This document shows, in pieces, positions 21,101-34,080 of a DNA stretch of 64,000 nt. Each line of letters starts with the position of its first letter. Positions within the stretch are counted from its first letter, which is position 1. The notes beneath the pieces were generated by a model that was not told where the DNA came from, ran no database searches, and saw only the letters and a list, made by a program, of their open reading frames with translations. The DNA is from Patagioenas fasciata (lineage: Eukaryota > Chordata > Aves > Columbiformes > Columbidae): assembly GCF_037038585.1 (NCBI RefSeq), contig NC_092520.1, positions 12,903,001-12,967,000 on the forward strand, read 5' to 3'. The translations under genes were made by a program, and so were the position numbers.

Positions 21101-24100
21101 TGTCATTAGCAGTAATAGCTGATGGCCAAGCATGGAACCACACTTTCCCAGAATAATGTCACCACTGCAGACTTCCTGAAATGAAGGCTATTGTTAAACC
21201 TTTGTATATGATAATTGCTGGTAGATTTTATTTCCAGAAATTTCTCCAGCTGCTTTTGGAATCCATTAAAACTTTCAACAGCCATAATTCCTAACAACAA
21301 GGAGTTCCTCAGCTTGATTAGATGTCACACAAAGAGTTATCTCCTTCTGTGCTGTCAGACTACCAGTTAGCACCTTGGTGGCCTTAACTAAAATGACTCA
21401 ACTCTAATTTCTACCAATTCAAATCAGTAGCACGAAAGAAAATTGACTGAGGTGACCTTTCCTCGTGTTTTAGTGTCCCAGAATGTGCTACACAGATATC
21501 TGCAGATACCTTCCAACAACAAGAGTTTCTTAGACCTTTACTACGCCAAACCAACACTGATACACTAGCCCAGATTTTCCCAGCTGAAAAATGGACTGGG
21601 TTATTTCTTTGTGGAGGTTTAGTTATAACTCCCTGGTGGAACTCAGTAGAAATTTCTGAGAATTCAAAGCCAGTATTTCTACAGTACAATTACTAAATAT
21701 TTTAATCTAATTTTACAGAAAATCCACTTGTTCACAAGGACTGTTAAATTAAAGCTGAAATGTAAAAAAGGTTTGTACTTCATTCTAGCCACCAGGGAAA
21801 TATAATCAGGAATCGGAGCCTTTCAGTGCTGTTTTAGCTTGACGTCCTGTGAATGCTCATGTTGCAATGCCAGCTTTCTCCAAAAACAGACAATATGGGT
21901 TTCATTGCCATCTGGAGAGGGACTCCGTTTCACTAGTAGTTTTGAGGTTTTTTTTTCATTTATTAACTATTCAGGGCACCTCAAAACACAGACAGTATGT
22001 ATATGGACACAGCAGCTACCAAAGAGCACAGCCAGATGCATCCAAGGCTGAATGTGAAGCACCAGAAATTTAGGATTTCGACCTAGAAAATAATTTGAAT
22101 ATTTCATATTTTTAAGTTTTTTTCTTTGGTTGTTTTTTTTTGTTTGTCTGGTTTGGTTTGGTTTGTTTTTTCCAAAACTTTTGCAGTCCTCAGATCCCCT
22201 CAGGATAAAATCCATATTGGAAAAGCGGTGCATTACAGAGAATGCAGGTTCCTTGATGACACAGGGATGTGACTTATGAAGTAGCAACTTGTGTCTGAGC
22301 GTGGTGGGTTCAGACTATTTGCCTGGGTGGGGCATGAGCTTGTACTAACCACCCAAATCACAGACTTATTAAACTCAGAGCCTTTATTTTTGTTTTGTTT
22401 CTTTACAGGCATTTTGTGGGTATGATTCTGTAGTCTACGTACTGTTTGTTGGGCCAGATTTGCTGCCATGCCTTTGAAGAGGGAGAATTGTAGGTAGCAG
22501 TAACTACTATGTGCTTGAGAGTTAAAAATGAGATTAAGGAATTGTATGGGTTTTCAGACTTAACAGACAGTGTTTCATTAGTATGCAGCAGACGTAGGCA
22601 GAGGACTAAGTGAAGAACGCACCTCATCAGAAAACAATCTAAACAAAGTGGGTGGAGAGGCACAAAAACCTATGCATTAGCTATTTCCAAACGCAGTCCT
22701 AGAAACTGGTTTGCACAAGTGTTATATCTTTTCAGACCAGCATTGCATCTTTTCTTCCTTTCTTCTTTTTACATGTATCTGTAAAGCCCTTATCTGCCTC
22801 ATCCTAAGAGCCATGCAATACCTGTTCTCACTGGATTTTAAGTTACTTTCCAAAGGCTACCCATGCAGCATGATCTTCTGTTTTCTTGATGAAGGAAGAA
22901 GAGTCAAAGTCACTGGCCTATAGGAGTCAGTTTAATTAAGAGTTGGGTCTCTAGGTGTCTGCTTCTGGGATCTGCGATGTTTTTAGTACGGTACTGTAGT
23001 TAACTAAGGGAGTACTAGTCAAAGCTAATGAAAGCTCCCATGTTTTATTCCAGGGGAAGGGAAAATGCCATTACTCCTGCTTATTTGATCTTTCTGTATG
23101 CTAAAAAGAAAGGCCACATTTTTAAGGCACTTTTCTGCCATTCTGTCCTGTGGATATTAAATTGATCCATCTTGCTGCTTATGAATTTGGCTGTTCTTGA
23201 GGACTGGACCATTCAAAATTTCACAGTGCTCTGATGTTCCCTTGCAATGCTTACATGAACCCAGACACCTTCCACCTTTCAGAAGACACTAGGTGAGGAA
23301 ATTACAGTTTCTGTAGGAAAATGGGATATGATTAATGTGCTGATGCATTCAGCTCTTTATCACCCTTTTACAACAAGTCTATATGGCATCTGAGAGCTCA
23401 TGGAGCAGCACTGCACAGATCTGGCACACTGGCTTCCTGCACACCTACATTTGCAAAACAATCCCTGATCCACAGTAAGAAGTGGAGCTACTGGCTGAAT
23501 AAAATAATACTCCAACACAAATGACACATTCTGAGCCAGTGGCCAAGTCAGTGGGCTAGTTCAGGAAAGGCAGAGATGAGTCTGTGTCATGGAAGGGGGA
23601 GCAGAATCAGAGCTGTCTCTCTGGAGTAAACTTTTCCATAAATGTTTTCTTTGAGCACCACTTTGTACAGCCCACCTCAGAGTGGTAAAAAAAAAAAATC
23701 TAACTGCCTGTTAGGGGAAATTCGGTTTTTGTGGGCTTCTGTCCTGCAGGCTGCAAAGCTGGAAGCTCTGGAAGAGTATTGCAAAAGAACAGAGACATCC
23801 CATCTCACAATTCAAGGTGTTCCCAAAAGTTTAATTTAGTTTCTTTGGTTACAAAACTAAGAAAATCTTGTACTGCCCATTCTGGCCCTGCCCTTTTGTG
23901 AGGATTGACATGCAGCAGGACTTGCCAATTCAAAAAAACAGCCCTTGTAGTACTTGGCAAGTACTGACAAGTAACTGGCTGAATAGAGACTTGGCTGGTG
24001 AAAGTGTCTGCTCCAGAGTTACGTACCCTGGTTCTGCAGAGAACAGCAATTCATCCCCACAGCCCCAGGCTGAGCAAGGGAGCAGGTTTTAGACAGTACA

Positions 24101-24419
24101 GAAGAGGACTCACTGCTCACTGCAGTGTTCAAACACCTCTCAAGTGTTTTATAATAAAAATGAAAGGGATTTTCCTTCCCTCCACAGTCCTTTCTCAGGC
24201 TTTTCTGAGTCAAGCCCCGCTCTGAAGCTTGGACAGAATAAATAACATAGCCAGAGCACCAGAAGTGGCCTGAAGCTACTCTTGCAGACTTTAGAAAGCT
24301 AATCCTTGTTTTGCTAGAAAACAAAACCCACAGTCTGCTTTGAGGAGCGCAGGAATGTCAAACATATCAAACCAACAGAGCCCTTCTCTTCGTTTCCACT
24401 GGCTACAAAACAATACAAG
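18176..24419. other. intergenic, PANX1 to GPR83, first part
   Basis: I recognise no gene here. The open frames are short and show no family motif. An LTR-like stretch (19900-20145) is listed separately. T-rich runs occur near 22095-22170. I looked for folate-receptor-type cysteine-rich exons and saw none. Confidence 0.6.
19900..20145 (+). mobile_element. possible solo LTR fragment
   Basis: The stretch has LTR-like order: a TATA-like tgtatataatgcc near 20025, then about 75 bases later aataaaacatctc near 20098, then a short tail ending in ca. This resembles the promoter, R and poly(A) region of an endogenous retroviral LTR. I could not find the 5' boundary or a matching target-site duplication, so it may be coincidental. 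Confidence 0.3.
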
Positions 24420-26400
24420 AGGCAGCAGTACAGCTGTAGTAACCTACGGTGAAGTGAGATGACTCCTTCCTTAGTGTCCTGGCTTTCTTCAGCACTCTGC
24501 AGGTGGAATCCAAATATAATTTCCTGTCTGAGACTGAGGATCAGGAGAGATCACTTCAAGCCTTGCCATCTTCTCTTTGGTCTTTTCCACAGAAGAACTA
24601 TCTTCTCTGAACCCAAAATATCTTCATCTGCATCTGCTTATAACACATCTCTCAGATTAATTTTACAAAGATCATTGAAACAGAAGTTAGGTCATCCTGT
24701 TCACTGACAGCATCCAAGAAAATCTCAGTGTACAGGCTGGTGTCTTTGACAGTGGATCTAAAGAACTCCTTCATCTCCTCCAGTATTTTTTCCAGTGTTG
24801 CCATATTGTAATCTGCAATTTGTTGTTAGAAGAGAGCTCACTCATCCAGAAAACCAGAGGGTGGAAGTCTCATTTTCGTAGGAAATGGGGCTTAATTGAA
24901 TCTCGGCACTGTCTCAGGCCCCCATGCTTTTCTATTCTGTTTCCAGAGAAACACAGAAAACCTTAAACTTCCCCTCCACCTGTATATAGGTATCTAGGTC
25001 AGCTTTTCCAGGAGCTCCCAAAGGTCTTTGGTTACTGCTGACACAGACACCCACAGAGCCACAGGATATCCAGGGGAGTACCTCATCTTTGTCATTTGAG
25101 AAGTGTGTAGGATCTCCTCATGTTGGCCCAAGACCCAGGAGAGCTGGTCAAACACTTCATTGCTCTTGAAGGAGGTCCGTCACAACTGTCATGGCCATAA
25201 CGGTCTGTTGGAACCACAGAGGAGAAAGGCACACGTTCTTTTCCTCAGGTTGAAGTTCCTCTTTCATACACAGCATCCTCTAGAGACAAGTTCCTGATGA
25301 GAGACATTTCCCTCTTTTCTCTGGAGGACAGGTCTTTCTCTAGGGCAGAGAGAATATCTCCCTGCTTTCATACCCCGCAATTGAGCTGCATCTCAGCATG
25401 GTTTTCTCTGGCTCTGTATGGGCTCATGGGGTCATGGGAAGGATGAAAAGCTGGAATCCAGGCACATGGTCTACCAGCCCACAGGGTTTTGATACTCCCA
25501 TAGCAGCAGCAACCGTTCTCCAGCTTTAGATACTTCCTCAGACAAACCGCTTCCTACTGCAGCATGTCTCCTCACACGCTGTTACTACATATAAAGATGA
25601 GCTCTGACATCTCAGAGTTGCCACCAAAGGCCCACAACATCAGCAGTTCTCACCTCTTCCTCTTTGCAGATCAGACAGTGAATTGCCACAAAACCGGGCT
25701 TCCCTCATTCAAGGGGAGGAGCGCTGCTCCCGCACTCTGAATGAAATCTTTATGTCTTTAGAACTGCATCTAAAGATGGGGTGAAATGTAATGTAAAAAG
25801 CATGTGCTGGGGAGGCTACCTGGCACTAGCAACCAATGTAGTCATCCCAAGCTATAGCACTATGCTCCTCAGGATTTAATAATGGATCAGTTTTGAATTC
25901 AAGGATAGGGTATGCAGTGTCCTGAAATACCTTCATTGAATTGCCAAGCTGTCTCTTTCCTCCTCCTATTCCTCCCCACTGTGTCTTCTTCTCTCCCAAG
26001 GCTTGTTGCAGGACGCAGCGTGGTAGATGACCACCGATGTCCTTCCAGCACACAGCAGCCTCCCAAGCTTCAGGCATTGTCACCATGTTGCCAAGACTGT
26101 TCAGGTCAGTGAACGATAAGGCAGCCATGGTTCCCTTTGGTTCAGCAGTGAGAACCTCAGGGGGCAGGAGAGAGTACCTTCTCCTGGTTCTCAGAGAGTG
26201 TAACATCAAAACAAGAGGTGAAGGTTGCTGGACCATTGCTGGTAGCAAGTTTGCTGAAGGCAGTGAAGAAAAACTTCTCAGAGATTTCCCCTGGGGGCTA
26301 CATATGACCTTGCAGCTCACGAATGACATATTTGAAGTGGTAGGCCAGAAACAGCAGGATGTCACTAGAAGCTCATCGTAACTCTTCCACTACAATCTAA
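24420..26400 (-). pseudogene. weakly protein-like stretch, possible degraded pseudogene
   Basis: Read on the minus strand, several short blocks look like amphipathic alpha-helical protein broken by stops and frame changes. Examples are AYHFKYVIRELQGHM near 26330, ISEKFFFTAFSKLATSNG just after it, VMAMTVVTDLLQE near 25190, and ATLEKILEEMKEFF near 24795. The texture is weakly reminiscent of HEAT-repeat proteins of the maestro (MROH) type, which are numerous in birds, but I cannot confirm that. No intact gene is present. It may also be chance. Confidence 0.25.
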
Positions 26401-29400
26401 AAAGGACCTGCCTGAGGCAGCAGGTCATGTGGAACTAGCCATCAGAGGCTGCCAGACTTCAGCTCTTCATCTCCATGTCTGAAGCGTCTCACCTCTCCTG
26501 CCAAAAATATTCCCTGAGCTGTTTAGCTGTCACCACTTTGACCCTTCGGGGAAGGTAAGCGGTTCAGTAGTCATTAAACTGCCAGTTAATTTGCCTCATT
26601 TGTGATTCTATGGTATTCTGTTCCAAGATGGTTCAACCACCACACCCTTTCTTAGGGACAGGTCAGCTGGGACATTTGGTGCAGCAGGGGAGGGACTGAC
26701 AGTTTGCAGGCAGGTAAAAAATATAAAATAAGAATAATAATAATAAAAAAGGAATGTTATGCAATCATCCATCATTTAGGAGCAACTGAAATTCCTTCCT
26801 CCAGCATGAGCTCTGTGTGTCCTTCAAGAAGGACTTGTTTGCTGCAGGAACCTTGAGCCTGCTTGTCCCTGTTGCAGTTGAAGTCTTGGGCACATTCTGC
26901 AGATGCTCAAGAACTGTGCAGGATGCGGCCTTTTCTTCAAGGAGGATGCTCCACTGAGAAAGGGCTGCAGCAGGATCTGGGAGGCACTATCAGCTATTAA
27001 TAAAAGAGAGAAAACTTTGAAGACATTTTGTGGTTTGCAAAAAAACCCACACCAAAACAGGGCTTTTAAATTCAAAGACAAGGTCACCTGGACTGTTCTC
27101 AGACACCTTGAGGTTAATGTTATTAAGCTGCTGATTTAAGCAACCTCTGCAGTGAGAGGACAACACTTTGGAGAACAATAAAGGAGACCTGGGACATATT
27201 GTGGCACATTTTTACTTGAAAAGCTGAAAGTGTTCTCTCCATTACCTTGAAGATGAAATTTGCTATAGACTCAGGAATGGGCTTTGTGCAAGGACTGTGT
27301 TTTTAAGCCTTTTGAAAAAGATTATAGTTTTCTTGTACGCAGGAAGGTCAAGGAAGCAGACGAACAAATACTATGAAAAAAAAAAAACAACAAAACAATC
27401 TTTGCCAGATTGGGGCAAAATGACTGCAATAAAGAGTCAAAGGAATGAAGAAGTGGCTTGGAATGAGAAGCCAAAATTTGGGAGAACACTTGCAGAAGAA
27501 ACATTCAAATCCATGGGCAAAACTTCCTGTTTTTTTCCCTGTTTCTTAGCCACCTATGAAGGATATCATCCTACCATTTTTGTCACATAGATGGATTAGA
27601 AGAGTTGATTATAATGAATCAGTGTTTCCAGCCTTTCTGATAGCATTCCAGGCATCAATAAAATGACACACAAAATAATTTTCAGTTGTTTCTGTTTTTA
27701 ATCACATTGTTCTCAGGCTCTTGGTTCCAGGCATTCTGTGTACAAAATGTTTTTGTTCTTCTCTCTCTGCCTCAGTTCCCATTTTATAAAATAAGGGTGA
27801 TAACAGCATTTCACTGAATGGGAGCATTCTAAAAAAATGTTAAGTGTCATAATATGCAAATGTTTCCTCAATATTATTGAGATCTACAAAAGTCTCTGAA
27901 GAAAGTGCTCTGAATTAATTAATTCCCTATTCAGAGAAGGATTCAAAAATGATACCTACCCATAGTCAACAGAGAGGAGAAAGAAAATATTAAATAACTT
28001 CTTTTGAACACTGTTCTCCCGTAAAAGGAAAGGCATAATGAAAAACTAACTATGTAATCCCATAACTGAAAGTTGTGTCATTCATGTACACAACAGGAAG
28101 CAAAATTAAGAGTGTAATGGTAGTTTTGCTTTGTAATATTACTGTACTTTTAAAACCTGTGTTTATTATAATGTTACACAACACTGATTTTCCATCAGTA
28201 TCAGAGAAATATTGACTCCAGAGAAACATAAAGAGAAAAATGTTCATTATTCTAACCTTGTGCTAAAGTAACTCTGTAACAGAGCATGAGATTTCGAACA
28301 GGCTACAGTTGCCCGGAACATATTTGAATTTTAAGCAAAGATACCATTTCCTGTGTTGAAATGTTGCAAAAGTTTTAATCCATCAATTTTTTCTCAAAAT
28401 AAATCAGCACTTCTATAAACTCCGCCAGGTTTGGTATATGTTTCATAAGTGAATTTAGAAAAAGAAAAAATCCAAACAAACTCTGTTTTAAAAATTCCTC
28501 ATATTTGAGTAGCTAAGACATCTTTTCAACCATGTAAAAACAGGAAAGAGAAGGTGAAAGGTGCCGTTCTCTTTTATGTGATATTCTTCTGAAACAAGGT
28601 TCTGGAGATCTCCAAGGCTGAGCAGTCTGGAGAAACATGACTGCAGGTGCATTATCATCTTTTGAGGAGTATCTTATTCGCTTATTTTGCTCTGCAGGTT
28701 GCAGAAGATCAATCAGCCAGCGTGGACTATGGTATGCTGCAGACGCAGGTGCAGATGCACGGAAGAGCAAATAAAAAAGTTATGAAGTCAGTAAAACTAA
28801 CATAGTACTGATTTTATTTCCCCTGTGTTCTGCGCTACCCACATCTCCTTTCTCCAACTTGTCTGTCTGGGGATTAATCCACATGTTATGAAGAGTTAAG
28901 ACACTTGTTCCTCCAGGAACATCTGCAACATCATGGTTTTCACATGGCAGGTAAAATCCCAGCATTTGTTTAACTATTATTTCCTAAGAGATTTCTTGAA
29001 GTGTTTTGAGGATTGTTATGCTTGCAAACAAATGGTTTCGTTCTTATTTTAATGTTGCCCTGTGAAGTGACTAACACTTATTCACCTCTCAGGAGATCAT
29101 CTGGTTTGGAAAGTGCAGCCTGTACAGTTATTTGATCTAGTTAGTTATTTCTGTCAGGTTTGCTCTAGAGGGACATGCTCTTTGGGAAAGAAATGAGCAG
29201 GTTTGGGGGTGAGGCAGAATTTGGGAAAAAAAAGCATCCTCGTTAGAGGAATGTCATAGTGAAGATGACGCTATAAAGCTTCAGGAAGCAGAGATCTTCT
29301 GGACAGCGTTGCATTTGTAAGGTAATCATGTCAAAACCACCTGGATGACTGAGAGAGAATTTATCAGAGCACTAGATTGCAATTTGCCTGGGTTTTCCTC

Positions 29401-32400
29401 ATAATGGGATACTCAACTGAATATACAAAAGCACTAGTGTAATTTTTAAAATAATTACTCCATTAAACACTAAAATTAGACTCCTAAAGCCAAACTTTCA
29501 CTTCCCTGCATAGTCTCAGGGAAGGCGGCAGGTGCCTTTGAAGGCATTTGAATGGTAACCAATCCAGGAAAGAAAATAACCTGGGCTCACTGTGTTTGTG
29601 CCATGTTTTTAGTTGTTTTAACTCTTGTGTACTCAAAAACCTCATTTGCCTAAAGCAGTGGAAGTGAAATCTCTTGACCAGCAACAAAATAATTGGGGTT
29701 TTTGTTTGCTTTTTCACTCTTACTTGTGCTAAATTGGGATGAGAGAATTACGTGATGCTGGGCAGTTCAGAACAGGCCTCTGTGCCGCGAGTCTGAGCTG
29801 TTGGTCTGTTTGACATCTGGGGATGTTTGCATTGCCAAGAAAGAGTGCCAGGGACCCAGCTGAAGGTTTTGGTCACTGCTGTTCAAATGTGAGCTCATTC
29901 CTGCAGTCTCAGGCTGCTCCGATGGGCTTTCTCCAAGACAAATTCCAGGCAAACCTCTGGGAACAGGACTGGAAGATCAGTTCCCAAAAGGCAGTATGGA
30001 TGAGACCATACCAGTCTGGTTACCATCATCCTATATGTCTCTCCAACATGTCCCATCAAATTTTGCACCTTCAGAGAGTCTGATGTCATGCTTTTAGGAC
30101 ATCTGATACATGTCCTTAGCTTCATATTATTAAAAATTATTCTTATGGCCTCTGTCAAACTCATCACATTATAGTACTTTGAACTGAAAAGCATATAAAT
30201 ACGTATTTATGTCTTAATATCTCCATATCCCCATGATCATAGGAGCTCAGAGTCAAGTGCTGTGTACTGTGACATAGCTGGTCTGCTGTAGATGGAGCTA
30301 CCCCTACACACTGTGGAAACAAGTGAGGTGACACCTTAGAGCCAGGAGTCATTTGTAGACCTTCAGTTATTTAGCTGTATAGGCACATCTGTCCCATCCT
30401 GAAAAGCCCTACCTGCCAGATACAGCCTGCAGAGAAGAGAGACAGCCAAGAGGTGGCTGAGAGACTGATTGGATGGAGGAGAAAATCCCCATGCATTTGT
30501 TTTGCAGATAAATGCAATTTTTCTCCTGATCGTGACATTGTGGTGGTGACCGGCTCCACCCTGCCTCTCTAAGAATCATCAAAAGGCTTGAGCCCAATGC
30601 AAGAGCTGGAGGTTTGATCCCGCCGTGACTCAGAGTGGCTCACAAAAATCCCTTCAAGCTTGCAAACCAGGGGACAGGTTGCATGGGACACGGTTCTCAG
30701 GAGAAGAAAGGACAGATCAAACAATTTCCCTGTTTCTGTCAGCCCAGGCCTGCTTCCCAACCCACTTTGTTGTTCCTGGAAGGAGCAGGGGCTGCCCTGC
30801 TGCTGGGCTGTGCAGGATGGGGCAAGCAAGAGAGAATCCATCCTCATCCTCCTCGGCTGGTGTAAGGAAGGCCAGAAAACAAGACAGCAAGGTACCCAGG
30901 CACGACACACCAGATGAAGAAGCTGCGGAAGGTACAAGTGCTCTCAGCCAGGCCTCGAGAGCTGCCATATCATGCGGGTCCAGCCTGTCACAGCTTGGTG
31001 GCTTTGACGCAAGGCTGGCAAACAGCGTCAGCATCAGAGCTGGCTGCACTCTCTCACCAGCCGTCAACAGATTTATGAATAAGGCAGTTTTGAATATAAT
31101 AGTTAGTCTCAGTCTCCTGGGAAACTGCTGTTACAAAGCTCTGTCTGTGTGTCCACACAGTTACCAGGTCAGTCTATTTAGAGGGATAAGACATCCCTGA
31201 ACCTCTTGAAACACTTTTCCACTACCTGACACTTTTAGTAGCAGCTCGTTGCTTCTTTGTAAGTTCATGAAAGTCTAATTTTCGTGATAATACCTGCCCA
31301 TGGCCCAGTGATGGCTGTACTTGCAGCACCCAAGTACAAACCACAGAGCTGCTAAGTCCACACGTGGGTCATGGCTCAGTGTTGTGTAGCTGTATCTTCT
31401 CACATCCAAGAGCTGTAAAGCTTCATCCTACTGTTGCTGAGCTCAACACGAGCTCCTAACTCACTGTATCTCAGAGATTTCACAGAGCAGGCAAGTCTGC
31501 AGCTGGCAAAGGTGTTAGGGTATCACACTGCCATCTGTTAATGACTTGTATGCAGGACACAGCTAGACCATTATAATTGTGGTCTACCCAAAATACATCA
31601 AAAAACACCTTGAAGTTTCACATTCGGTATGCAAATGTTTAAGACTTTCACTAATTGGATAATGGGGATAACTTCAGTTTTTGTGGTACTGAAATGTAGA
31701 CAATGGCATCAATCCTCCAGTGCTTTTAGCTCCAAATACAAAAATCATGTTTGTGTTAGCTAGTAGTGGTTAGTTAAATACTTTCATTAAGTAAATTACG
31801 AGTATGTTTATACTTATCAGAAAGTTCTGATTTTGAAATGTTTGAAACCTCCCAGTACTTTTCCCATAAAAGCGGTGGAAGTAAAGTTTGGAGACGGTGC
31901 CTGACACCCTTGGAAAATACCTGTGGAACAATGATACTAACAACCTTGAATTTCCAGGAAATTACTGTATTTTTTAGCAGCCCTCTTCTCACGTCCATCT
32001 GCTGAGAGGAGAACCCATTTGTCGTCTGCTGACAGCAAAAGGGGTGGCTGCCCTGCAGTTGGAGACAATGACAACCAAAGCTGAGGTTCATTTCTCCTGT
32101 GCAGGAGAAATGTGTCATATTTTCCTTGGGTGAAGATCTCAGCATTCTTCAAGGAGCCTTGGCTTCCTTTTACCTTGTACAGCAAGAGGCTTTGACTGCG
32201 CTATGTTCTGTCAGTCAAAAACAAAGTAGAAACAATTGGTCTACAGGCAATTTAGTGATTCTTCATAACTATTAAGCTTAGAAGGCCTAGAGGCCTAGAA
32301 AACAACATCTGCAAGGGAAAGTTGGAAGAGCTCTGATTTTTGTAATAGTGAGGAGAAGTAAAAAAAAGTCTTCTCACAAGAAAAAAATAGCGAAAGACAG

Positions 32401-33888
32401 CTCTTCGCAAAATACATGAAAAAGACACCACCAAATTCTTTTTCAAAAATGACAATTTAGCTTAAATGCTTAGAAAAGTCTTCACCTGCAAAGCTGAAAA
32501 GCCCTAGACTGAGGTTACATTTTATCTTCACAGTACTGACGCTAGAAAGTGTCACAATGCTAGTAGTGATGCCATGGATGACGGTCTAGGGACAAGAGCT
32601 TTGAGGGAGGGAGAGAAAGAAGGAAAGAATGAAAACTGGAAGCTAAAAACCTCATCTGACATCAACAAGTGCAAGAAAGGCTTCAAGGATTTGCTTTTCC
32701 CCGAGTGTTATTCAGAATAGCACAAGCTGCCAAACATAACCTGGCAGAGTCTTTGTTCCCTTTCAAGGTCTCTGCATAATTCTACATGGAGAAAACAAAT
32801 AAAATACTAGGAACATTGTTAGAAACAGAGAATTAAAATTCATGAATTCATAGAACTTGTAAGTTAATTTTCATCTACTTGTTATCTTACGATTTTTTCA
32901 AGGAAATGGAAATATAGGAAGACAGTATTGTCAATAGAAATAATTTCTCTTTTGAATAGAAAAAAAAAATCCAGCAGAGCCAGCCACTCAAGGTTTTAGA
33001 TATGCCAGCATTAACTTTACCTATGTGACCTTAATTGAGTTCTCTTTTTCATATACCGTATGACGCTTTCTCTAAATGCAATTAATTTTTGCACAAACCT
33101 CCTGTGCTCCAGCAATGTGGATCTCCTGCAATGAGCAGGTTTTCAGTGTTTTGTGTACTCTTTGTTATCCAGCAGACAATGTTCACAGTCTGCTCCAGAG
33201 GCATGTGTGTGAAAGCTCCAGAGGCAACAACTGAGCCGGGTTTAAAAGAAAGACATATATTGATAACCAAGGACATGACTGATAGCAGTCAAACTGGTGA
33301 GCTATGGGGAACACACTACCCATGGGCCAGATTGCTGAGAATAAAGCTGAGAGCAGAAGACCTGTGGTGTGGTGACAGGAGGATGGCCATAAGGTCACAG
33401 GACTTCACCTCTACCATTGCTCTTCCTTCACCTCAACAGGAGGACAATCTGTATCTACAAAGACACTGAAAAGGAGGGAAAAATACAACAGGCCTTGCCT
33501 AAGATTTGTGGCAGCAGAAGCAGGCAAGGTTTTGAGGGAAAAGATAACAATAATAACTGTTGACTCCTAAATAACATAAAACACCCATCCAAAATCCAGT
33601 TCATTGTTGTCAACAAAAAGGAACCCAAAAGACGTGATGAGGAATCAGTAGCCACCGTCCCTTGAGCTCTGTGTCACACAGGACACAGTCTGACCAGGCC
33701 ACCCAGACACACACACAGGTCTTGGTGTTTCTCAGGATGTGGTTATGAAGGTGGGAGTGGGAAGAGTTGACTTGCTTAGAAAGTCGCATAAAATAAAATT
33801 ACCTCCCCTTTCCATAACACCTCACATTTCTCCCTGTTTCGTTATATTCTCAGAAGGGGAAGAAAAGCCTCTCGACAGCATGATCCTT
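26401..33888. other. intergenic, PANX1 to GPR83, middle part
   Basis: No gene recognised. There are simple A-rich and AAT-rich runs (26717-26750, 27375-27390). A plus-strand frame at 30625-31200 is open for 191 codons but has no family motif. Nothing else stands out. Confidence 0.6.
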
Positions 33889-34080
33889 AGAATCATAGAA
33901 TCATTTTGGTTGGAAGAGACCCTCAGGATCATTAAGTCCAACCATAACCTAACCTGCCATGCTCCAGAGCAAACAGTCCCTTCTCACAGCAAACTCCCCC
34001 ACAGGCTTCTTCTTGCAGATCTGTTTTTCTAAGGCAAGCTACTAAACCTTCTGTTTCAAAGCACTGAACAAGACCAGAAT
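33889..34080 (-). mobile_element. CR1 LINE 3' end fragment
   Basis: It begins with the reverse of a CR1 3' terminus (agaatcatagaatcatttt) followed by ggttggaagagaccctcagg and aagtccaaccataacctaac, which are classic avian CR1 3' UTR blocks. The left part is clear; beyond about 33960 the match weakens and the far boundary is approximate. Confidence 0.85.

Noticed and set aside
30625-31200. 191-codon open frame on the plus strand in the intergenic region
   Set aside because: Composition looks like random Ser/Arg-rich translation; overlapping frames of similar length exist on both strands and no motif is recognisable.
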